Assembly (NCBI GenBank): GCA_003250135.1
Contig: QKHF01000028.1
Location: 1-11,498, forward strand
Length of the DNA: 11,498 bases
Direction of reading: 5' to 3'
Source of the DNA: Paracoccaceae bacterium
GTDB taxonomy: Bacteria > Pseudomonadota > Alphaproteobacteria > Rhodobacterales > Rhodobacteraceae
Below, in pieces: positions 6,159 through 11,498 of this stretch. The notes beneath the pieces are model-generated. The model did not search any database and had not been told where the DNA came from. It saw nothing but the letters and a program-made list of their open reading frames with translations. Position numbers and translations under genes: made by a program. Position 1 is the first letter of the stretch, and each line of letters opens with the position of its first letter.

Positions 6159-6926
6159 ATGACAGCCTCAGACGCCTCTCCCGCCGCCCCGGCCGACGCG
6201 CCCCGCTTCGCCGTGGTGGCGCCGATGAAGAACGAGGAGGGCAACGTCGCCCTGATGGTCGAGGAGATCGCCGCCGCCTGCGAGTCGATCGGCCCGTTCG
6301 AGGCGATCTTCGTCAATGACGGCTCGGATGACGGCACCGCCGCAAAGATCGCAGAGATGGCCAAGACCTATCCCTGGCTGCGCGAGGTGCGCCACGCGAA
6401 AAGCTGCGGTCAGTCGACTGCCGTGCGCTCGGGCGTGCGGGCCGCAAAGGCGCCGATTGTTTGCACCATCGACGGCGACGGGCAGAACCCGCCGTCGGAA
6501 ATCCCCAAACTGGTGGCGCCGCTGCTGGAGGCGGGGCTGGACTCGAAGCTTGGCCTTGTCGCCGGGCAGCGGGTCGGACGGCAGGACACGCTGTCGAAAC
6601 GCTGGGCGTCGAAAGGGGCCAACTGGCTGCGCCGCTCGATGTTGAACGACGACACTCGCGACACGGGCTGCGGCCTGAAGGCGTTTCGGCGCGAGGCGTT
6701 TCTGGCCCTGCCCTTCTTCAACCACATCCATCGTTATCTTCCCGCCCTGTTCCGCCGCGACGGCTGGGAAATTGCGCTGGTGGACGTCAGCCATCGCGCG
6801 CGTGAGGCGGGAAGTTCGAAATACACCAATATCGGCCGGGCTATCGTCGGCGTGCAGGACCTTCTGGGCGTGTCGTGGCTGTGCCGCCGGGGCACCCGGC
6901 CCGTCGTCGTCAAGATAGACGAGTAA
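6159..6926 (+). CDS. GT2 glycosyltransferase, polyprenyl-phosphate sugar synthase-like (DPM1/ArnC/RgtE type)
   Basis: This 255-residue family 2 glycosyltransferase of the dolichol-phosphate mannose synthase type most likely transfers a sugar from a nucleotide donor to polyprenyl phosphate at the cytoplasmic membrane face. Visible motifs, in order, are: APMKNEEGN (21-29) at the start of the nucleotide-binding fold; VNDGSDDGT (52-60); the metal-binding DGDGQNPP (D105-x-D107); GQRVGRQDTLSKRWASKGAN (137-154 region); DTGCGLKAFRREA (168-180); HRYLPAL (191-197); and RAREAGSSKY (213-221). Unlike ArnC or GtrB it has no C-terminal pair of membrane helices, so it is probably a peripheral protein. The ATG at 6159 gives a short disordered Ala/Pro leader before the fold. 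A 109-base gap separates it from the GT83 gene. The LAB_N gene follows after only five bases, so the two are surely translated from one mRNA. The sugar is unknown. Confidence 0.9.
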   Translation: MTASDASPAAPADAPRFAVVAPMKNEEGNVALMVEEIAAACESIGPFEAIFVNDGSDDGTAAKIAEMAKTYPWLREVRHAKSCGQSTAVRSGVRAAKAPIVCTIDGDGQNPPSEIPKLVAPLLEAGLDSKLGLVAGQRVGRQDTLSKRWASKGANWLRRSMLNDDTRDTGCGLKAFRREAFLALPFFNHIHRYLPALFRRDGWEIALVDVSHRAREAGSSKYTNIGRAIVGVQDLLGVSWLCRRGTRPVVVKIDE

Positions 6927-6931
6927 CGGCG

Positions 6932-7258
6932 ATGGAGGACGAGGCCGCACACTGGCTGATGAAGTCGCTGCTGGTCGACAGCTGGTTCGGCGTCTGGCTG
7001 GCGCTGTTCGGTCTTCTGGCGCAGGCCGTCTTCATGAGCCGCATGCTGGTGCAGTGGATCGCCTCGGAACGCGCCAAAAAATCGGTCATGCCGGTCGCGT
7101 TCTGGTGGCTGTCGCTGGCGGGCGCGGTGATGTTGCTGGTCTATGGCGTCATGCGCCGGGACGTGGTGATCATCTCCGCCCAGCTGTTCGGATTGATCGT
7201 TTACGCTCGAAACCTGAAGCTTATCTGGAATGAAAAACGCCGCGATTTGATTAACTGA
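6932..7258 (+). CDS. LAB_N (lipid A biosynthesis N-terminal domain) small membrane protein
   Basis: This 108-residue inner-membrane protein has three hydrophobic segments at about residues 18-41, 53-73 and 77-97. The blocks AVFMSRMLVQWIASERAKKS (32-51), VMPVAFWWLSLAGAVMLLVYG (52-72) and AQLFGLIVYARNLKLIW (83-99) match the stand-alone LAB_N family, named for a domain seen with lipid A enzymes. The pattern of helix, basic turn, Pro-containing helix and third helix looks like one half of a PQ-loop or semiSWEET-type bundle, which suggests movement or presentation of a lipid-linked sugar. That role is inference. The ATG at 6932 lies five bases after the GT2 stop. The longer open frame upstream overlaps the GT2 gene and is not needed. 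LAB_N, GT2 and GT83 genes commonly sit together in proteobacteria, as here. Confidence 0.87.
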   Translation: MEDEAAHWLMKSLLVDSWFGVWLALFGLLAQAVFMSRMLVQWIASERAKKSVMPVAFWWLSLAGAVMLLVYGVMRRDVVIISAQLFGLIVYARNLKLIWNEKRRDLIN

Positions 7259-7405
7259 ACATTTTACTCCGGAAGTGGGCGCCTCACTCGCTTGTCGCAG
7301 GTCACCGAATCTAGTAGTTCTTAATTCCCGTGGAACGACATGCGGTCCACTCGGAAGGATCGCGACAAGAAACGCGAGATAACGCAACCACGGGGGCAAC
7401 CGGGC

Positions 7406-9052
7406 ATGGCGCGCTATATTTTTGTGACGGGCGGAGTGGTCTCCTCGCTCGGAAAGGGACTCGCGTCTGCGGCGCTCGGATCGCTTCTTCAGGCGCGCGG
7501 ATACACGGTCCGCCTGCGCAAGCTCGACCCCTATCTCAACGTCGATCCCGGCACCATGAGCCCGTTCGAGCACGGCGAAGTTTTCGTCACCGATGACGGG
7601 GCGGAGACGGATCTGGACCTCGGCCATTACGAGCGGTTCACCGGCGTCGCGGCGCGCAAGACCGACAGCGTCAGCTCGGGCCGGATCTATTCGAACGTGC
7701 TGGAGCGCGAGCGGCGGGGCGACTACCTCGGCAAGACCATTCAGGTCATCCCGCACGTCACCAACGAGATCAAGGACTTCATCGCCATTGGCGACGACGA
7801 GGTCGACTTCATGCTGTGCGAGATCGGCGGCACGGTCGGCGACATCGAAGGCCTGCCCTTCTTCGAGGCGATCCGCCAGTTCGCGCAGGACCGCCCGCGC
7901 GGCGAGTGCGTGTTCATGCACCTCACCCTGCTGCCCTATCTGGCGGCGAGCGGCGAGTTGAAGACCAAGCCGACGCAGCATTCGGTGAAGGAGTTGCGCT
8001 CAATCGGCATCGCGCCGGACGTGCTGGTCTGCCGGACCGAGGTGGAGCTTCCGGAAAAGGAACGCGCAAAGATCGCCCTTTTCTGCAACGTGCGGCCCGA
8101 CGCGGTGATCCCGGCGATGGACCTGAAGTCGATCTACGAGGCGCCGCTGGCCTATCACAAGGTCGGGCTCGACAAGGCGGTGCTGGACGCGTTCGGCATC
8201 CGCCCGGCCCCGCGCCCGAATCTCGAGAAGTGGGAGGAGGTCGCCGACCGCGTCTACAACCCTGACGGCGAAGTGCGCATCGCCATCGTCGGCAAGTACA
8301 CCCAGCTTGAGGACGCCTATAAATCCATCGCCGAGGCGCTGACCCATGGCGGGATCGCCAATCGGGTCAAGGTGCGCGCCGAGTGGCTGGACGCCGAGAT
8401 TTTCGAGACCGAGGACCCCGCCCCCTATCTGGAGAATTTCAACGGCATTCTCGTACCCGGCGGCTTCGGCGAGCGCGGCACCGAGGGCAAGATCAACGCG
8501 GCCCGGTTCGCGCGCGAGCGCAAGGTGCCGTATCTCGGCATCTGCCTTGGCATGCAGATGGCCGTGATCGAGGCGGCGCGAAATCTCGCGGACATCAAGG
8601 ACGCGGGCTCCGAAGAGTTCGACCATGAGGCCGAGGGCGAGACCCCCCGCTTCAAGCACATCATCTATCACATGAAGCAATGGGTGCAGGACAACCAGAC
8701 CGTCCAGCGCTCGGCCGATGACGACAAGGGCGGCACCATGCGCCTTGGCGCCTATGACGCCACGCTGACGCCCGGCAGCCAGGTGGCCGACATTTACGGG
8801 ACCACCTCCATCAGCGAGCGTCATCGTCACCGCTATGAGGTCGACATCGCCTATCGTCAGAAGATCGAGGAGACGGGCCTGCGCTTTTCCGGCCTGTCGC
8901 CGGACGGGCGTCTGCCCGAGATCGTCGAGATCCCCGGCCAATGGTTCGTCGGCGTTCAGTTTCATCCCGAACTGAAGTCGAAACCGTTTGAGCCGCACCC
9001 GCTTTTCGCTAGTTTCATCGGCGCCGCTCTCGAGCAATCAAGACTCGTCTAA
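7406..9052 (+). CDS. pyrG: CTP synthase (glutamine-hydrolysing)
   Basis: CTP synthase aminates UTP to CTP using ATP and glutamine, the last step of pyrimidine nucleotide synthesis in the cytoplasm. The full length of 548 residues is normal for the family. The synthetase domain begins MARYIFVTGGVVSSLGKG, with the P-loop near 11-18, and contains KLDPYLNVDPGTMSP (39-53), EHGEVFVTDDGAETDLDLGHYERF and CEIGGTVGDIEG (138-149). The C-terminal class I glutamine amidotransferase domain carries the oxyanion block VPGGFGERG (350-358), the nucleophile Cys380 in YLGICLGMQ, and His520/Glu522 in VQFHPELKS. All catalytic residues are present. I chose ATG 7406 because it gives the invariant family N-terminus; the upstream in-frame extension from ~7340 has no family match. 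A 147-base gap precedes it and may hold its own promoter, but I found no strong consensus. The next gene starts 25 bases after the stop. Confidence 0.98.
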   Translation: MARYIFVTGGVVSSLGKGLASAALGSLLQARGYTVRLRKLDPYLNVDPGTMSPFEHGEVFVTDDGAETDLDLGHYERFTGVAARKTDSVSSGRIYSNVLERERRGDYLGKTIQVIPHVTNEIKDFIAIGDDEVDFMLCEIGGTVGDIEGLPFFEAIRQFAQDRPRGECVFMHLTLLPYLAASGELKTKPTQHSVKELRSIGIAPDVLVCRTEVELPEKERAKIALFCNVRPDAVIPAMDLKSIYEAPLAYHKVGLDKAVLDAFGIRPAPRPNLEKWEEVADRVYNPDGEVRIAIVGKYTQLEDAYKSIAEALTHGGIANRVKVRAEWLDAEIFETEDPAPYLENFNGILVPGGFGERGTEGKINAARFARERKVPYLGICLGMQMAVIEAARNLADIKDAGSEEFDHEAEGETPRFKHIIYHMKQWVQDNQTVQRSADDDKGGTMRLGAYDATLTPGSQVADIYGTTSISERHRHRYEVDIAYRQKIEETGLRFSGLSPDGRLPEIVEIPGQWFVGVQFHPELKSKPFEPHPLFASFIGAALEQSRLV

Positions 9053-9076
9053 GGCGCAGACGGAGAGGAGACCCCT

Positions 9077-9376
9077 ATGTTCGCCCGCGTGACCACCTAT
9101 ACCCTTTTGCCCAGGAGCAATACGCCCGAGGCCCTGGCCCAATTGACGTCGGATCTGAACAGCCGGCTGCCTGGCGTTCCCGGCCTGTTGCAGACCTATG
9201 TTCTCGGCGGTCGCGAAGACGGTCGCTGCGTCTCGGTCGCCATCTATGAAAACCGTGACGCCGCCTACGCATCCGTTCCGGTGACGCTGGCGATCTGGCA
9301 GGATCATATCAACAACCTGGCGGATGAGCCGGACCTGCAGGAATACGAGGTTCTGGCGGCCGTATCCGGCGCCTGA
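9077..9376 (+). CDS. Small ABM-like (dimeric alpha/beta barrel) protein
   Basis: This 99-residue protein has a strong ribosome site (AGGAG at 9066-9070, six bases before ATG 9077). Its pattern fits a single ferredoxin-like alpha/beta unit of the antibiotic biosynthesis monooxygenase or dimeric alpha-beta barrel kind: strand FARVTTYTL, helix TPEALAQLTSDLNSRL, strand GLLQTYVLGG, strand CVSVAIYENRDAAYAS, then a helix and a last strand EYEVLAAVSG. The segment 'PGVPGLLQTYVL..DG..VSVAIYEN' is the best match. No catalytic residues can be assigned, and the substrate is unknown; such proteins may be enzymes, heme-handling or purely structural. It lies 25 bases after pyrG on the same strand and ahead of a strong terminator, so it is probably the last gene of the pyrG transcription unit. 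Confidence 0.7.
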   Translation: MFARVTTYTLLPRSNTPEALAQLTSDLNSRLPGVPGLLQTYVLGGREDGRCVSVAIYENRDAAYASVPVTLAIWQDHINNLADEPDLQEYEVLAAVSGA

Positions 9377-9405
9377 CCCGCTCCGCACCATCGGCGCCAA
9401 AGGCA

Positions 9406-9440
9406 AACGGCGCGCCAGAAGGCGCGCCGTTGTTTTGTTC
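9406..9440 (+). terminator. Strong hairpin terminator between convergent genes
   Basis: A perfect 11-bp stem (9406-9416 AACGGCGCGCC with 9421-9431) has an AGAA loop and a T-rich tail (GTTTTGTTC, 9432-9440). It ends the pyrG/ABM unit. The CHAT gene converges from the right and stops at 9453, so the same stem may also act on the - strand, where the tail is poorer (TTTGCC). Confidence 0.9.
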
Positions 9441-9452
9441 CGCAGGCTGGTC

Positions 9453-11498
9453 TTAGCGGTCCAGGCCCAACCCAAGCGCCGCATTGACGGAAGTCAGCCC
9501 CGCCGCGCTCAGCGACGGCCGCCGCTCTCCGTCCCCGATCACGGCAAATGCGGACCAGAAGAACGGGTGCGACGTCGCCGGATCGGCCATCAGACTCGTC
9601 TGCGCCTGACGCTTGGCGTCGGCGATGCCGAGATTCGGCGAAGACGCCAACGCGCCATAGAATTCGCGCATCAGCTTTTGCGTGGCGTTGTCATCCACCG
9701 ACCAGTGAGAGACCACCAGAGACCGCGCGCCTGCGAAGAAGAACGCGCGGGCGAGGCCTGAAAGGCTTTCGCCGCCCGAGGTGCGGAAACCGGTGCCTGC
9801 AGCCGACAGGGCGCCGCCGCCGCCGGTATCGCAGGCCGACAGAACCACCATCTCGGCGTTGAGCTTGAGATCCAGAATCTCCGACTCTTCCAGAAGCGCG
9901 TCGGACTCCCCTCCCAACTCCAGCGATGTCACCAGCGCTGGCTGCGGCAGACAGGCCGGATCGCGCGCCAGCAGGCCATGGGTGGCCAGATGCAGAGTCT
10001 GGTAATTGTTAAGAGACGCCGTCTTGACCGCTGTGTCGGTGAACGCTTCGCCCAAGGTAATATCCTCGGGCGTCACCGGCAGGACGCTGGCGATCTGCTC
10101 CAGCTCCACGCGCGTGCCCTCCAGCGTGCCAAGGCTGGCGACGCGCGCCAGCGACGGCGCGCAGTCCAGATCGCCGCCGCGTTGCTCGAACACCTGGAAG
10201 ATGCCCTCTTCCGTCGCAGCGAAGGGGCTGAAATCGCCGTAGCCCTTGAAGGGGCGCGCCGCCTCGGATTTCGGGATTGCGCGCGTCAGCACGAACGAAC
10301 TGGGCGAGACCGCCGTGGTGATCGCCAACCGCTTGCCCAGGAACGCCACGTCTGAATAGTCGTATTTCACCGACCCTCCCGAGGCGACCCACAGAGAGTC
10401 CGAATTGGCGGGCGGCGTCTCGATGAGCAGGTCGAAGGGCAAGCTGAGCAGGGACTCGGTCGGCGCGACGATCAGGTGCCGGCGCCCCGCGAGCAGATCC
10501 TTGCCCGGCTCGAACAGCAGTTCATAGAGGAAAGACGCGGCTTCGACGTTGAAGCGGCGGATCGAGGCGCCGTCAATGGCCCGGCGGATTGCCCGCACCG
10601 CGCTCGCGGCGCCCCCGATGGTCAGGTTGACGTTGTAGGCGCGAAAGTCGCTACGCCCGATCAGCGTGACCAGACCGTCCTCGTCACCCAGGTTGATGAC
10701 CGCGACGATCTCGTCCTCAGCCAGCGATTCCTGCAGCCGCGATAGCGGCACCGATTCATCCACCACCAGGTCCCAATTCGGCGCGGTCTCACGCAACTGC
10801 AGCCGCGCCGCGTCGAGCTTGTCCTGCGCCTCGGCCAACCGTTGTTCGGCCACGCGCTGCACATGGACGTCGCGCTTGCCCGCGGCCTCGATCCGGTCGA
10901 GCCGAGCAGCCGCCTTGTTCACTTCGCGCTCAAGGTCCTGCACCTGGCGGATCAGCGTCGCCGCCTCGCCCGTGCCCGTCGCCAGGCGCGCCGAGAGCTG
11001 CTCCAGCGTATCCGCCGTCGCGCCGGTCTGAATCTGCTGCAGGCCGAGGAAAAACTCCTCCCTGGCGCGGACATTCCGGAGCTGATTGGCGCCCGGCGTC
11101 AACAGCTTGAAATAGTTCGCCGCCCGATCGTAGGGCACGCCGCGTCGCTGCGTGTCCAGAATCGCCATCGCCTCGCGATAAACCACAAGAGCCGAGTCGG
11201 TCTCGCCAGCCTCCACCAGAATCTCCGCCAGGCGCAGCCGCATCAGGGCTTCGGGCCGGGTATTCGCCTCGGCGCGGCGCAGTCCATCGGCCGCGTTTGA
11301 TAGTCCTGTGACTGCGCTCTGGTAATCGCCGCGCGCGACAGCGCCCTCGGCCCGGATCACCGCGACCTGGCCGCGAAGCCAACCCGCGTATCCCGGCGGC
11401 GCCGCATTGAGATCTGCGGTCGCGTTCGCGACATAGGCGTCCGCCTCGGGATCATCGAGCGCCTGAGCCGCGGCGGCCCGCACATACCAGGCGTGCGC
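9453..11498 (-). CDS. CHAT-domain cysteine protease with N-terminal TPR-like region; 5' end outside window
   Basis: This is the C-terminal 681 residues of a CHAT (caspase HetF associated with TPRs) protein; the frame stays open to the window edge, so the start is unseen. The visible N-terminal ~180 residues are Ala-rich paired helices (GDYQSAVTGLSNAADGL, AEILVEAGETDSALVVYREAMAIL) like TPR units. A charged coiled coil follows (about residues 185-255). The CHAT domain runs from about 270 to the end. The catalytic dyad is intact: His in LHLATHGL (codon 9978-9980, visible residue 507) and Cys in VVLSACDTGG (codon 9831-9833, residue 556). The family block GESLSGLARAFFFAGARSLVVSHWSVDDNAT and the end DPATSHPFFWSAFAVIGDGE are also present. 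It is a likely site-specific peptidase; no signal or membrane segment is visible, but the missing N-terminus could carry one. The substrate is unknown. It converges on the pyrG unit, and its operon partners lie to the right. Confidence 0.93.
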   Translation of the reverse strand, partial: AHAWYVRAAAAQALDDPEADAYVANATADLNAAPPGYAGWLRGQVAVIRAEGAVARGDYQSAVTGLSNAADGLRRAEANTRPEALMRLRLAEILVEAGETDSALVVYREAMAILDTQRRGVPYDRAANYFKLLTPGANQLRNVRAREEFFLGLQQIQTGATADTLEQLSARLATGTGEAATLIRQVQDLEREVNKAAARLDRIEAAGKRDVHVQRVAEQRLAEAQDKLDAARLQLRETAPNWDLVVDESVPLSRLQESLAEDEIVAVINLGDEDGLVTLIGRSDFRAYNVNLTIGGAASAVRAIRRAIDGASIRRFNVEAASFLYELLFEPGKDLLAGRRHLIVAPTESLLSLPFDLLIETPPANSDSLWVASGGSVKYDYSDVAFLGKRLAITTAVSPSSFVLTRAIPKSEAARPFKGYGDFSPFAATEEGIFQVFEQRGGDLDCAPSLARVASLGTLEGTRVELEQIASVLPVTPEDITLGEAFTDTAVKTASLNNYQTLHLATHGLLARDPACLPQPALVTSLELGGESDALLEESEILDLKLNAEMVVLSACDTGGGGALSAAGTGFRTSGGESLSGLARAFFFAGARSLVVSHWSVDDNATQKLMREFYGALASSPNLGIADAKRQAQTSLMADPATSHPFFWSAFAVIGDGERRPSLSAAGLTSVNAALGLGLDR

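Noticed and set aside
7292..7320. A possible pyrG promoter (TTGTCG, 17 bases, TAGTTC)
   Set aside because: The -35-like half is reasonable but the -10 matches only two of six positions. A promoter in this gap is plausible but not located.
7330..7350. GTGGA ... TCCAC inverted repeat upstream of pyrG, considered as an attenuator
   Set aside because: Only five base pairs with an 11-base loop, no T run, and no run of bases like known pyrG attenuation leaders. Likely chance.
7340..7405. An N-terminal extension of pyrG from ATG 7340
   Set aside because: The extra 22 residues are charged and low in similarity to anything in the family; MARYIFVTGG is the conserved start.
6734..7981. A 415-residue open frame on the - strand across GT2, LAB_N and pyrG
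   Set aside because: It spans three well-identified + strand genes, shows no family motif and is a high-GC shadow.
8000..9037. A 345-residue - strand open frame inside pyrG
   Set aside because: It is fully antisense to a complete CTP synthase with all catalytic residues; no recognisable domain.

Overview
The window is GC-rich, tightly packed bacterial DNA, most likely from an alphaproteobacterium. The basis is protein style and gene order: a short class I ketol-acid reductoisomerase, a SecG with a glycine-rich loop and long Pro/Ala tail, and secG lying upstream of pyrG. I did not identify a genus. I saw no tRNA, rRNA, CRISPR array, transposase or phage gene.

Layout: (1) positions 2-373 hold the 3' end of ilvC, closed by a strong intrinsic terminator. 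(2) 542-2374 encodes a secreted lipoprotein that I read as a divergent MACPF/CDC-like (perforin-type) protein with paired cysteines in its C-terminal half. (3) 2510-3100 encodes a GNAT acetyltransferase, and a hairpin lies across its stop codon. (4) 3144-3749 encodes an unrecognised exported protein. (5) 3893-7258 runs secG, a GT83 (ArnT/PMT-type) membrane glycosyltransferase, a GT2 polyprenyl-phosphate sugar synthase-like protein and a small LAB_N membrane protein, all on the + strand. (6) 7406-9052 is pyrG (CTP synthase), followed by a small ABM-like protein (9077-9376) and a strong hairpin terminator. (7) Converging from the right edge on the - strand is a CHAT-domain cysteine protease with an N-terminal helical/TPR-like region and a coiled coil. 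Its 5' end lies outside the window.

How the genes fit together: ilvC, secG and pyrG are housekeeping genes. The GT2, LAB_N and GT83 genes form a coherent set: the GT2 would load a sugar onto a polyprenyl phosphate at the cytoplasmic face, LAB_N may help handle the lipid-linked sugar, and the GT83 would transfer the sugar to an envelope acceptor such as lipid A or LPS core on the periplasmic side. The sugar is not determined by the sequence. It could be 4-amino-arabinose, galacturonate or another.

The least ordinary genes are the MACPF-like lipoprotein and the CHAT protease. CHAT proteases activate pore-forming proteins in some known bacterial systems. Here the two are about 7 kb apart, on opposite strands, with housekeeping genes between them, so a functional link is only a hypothesis.
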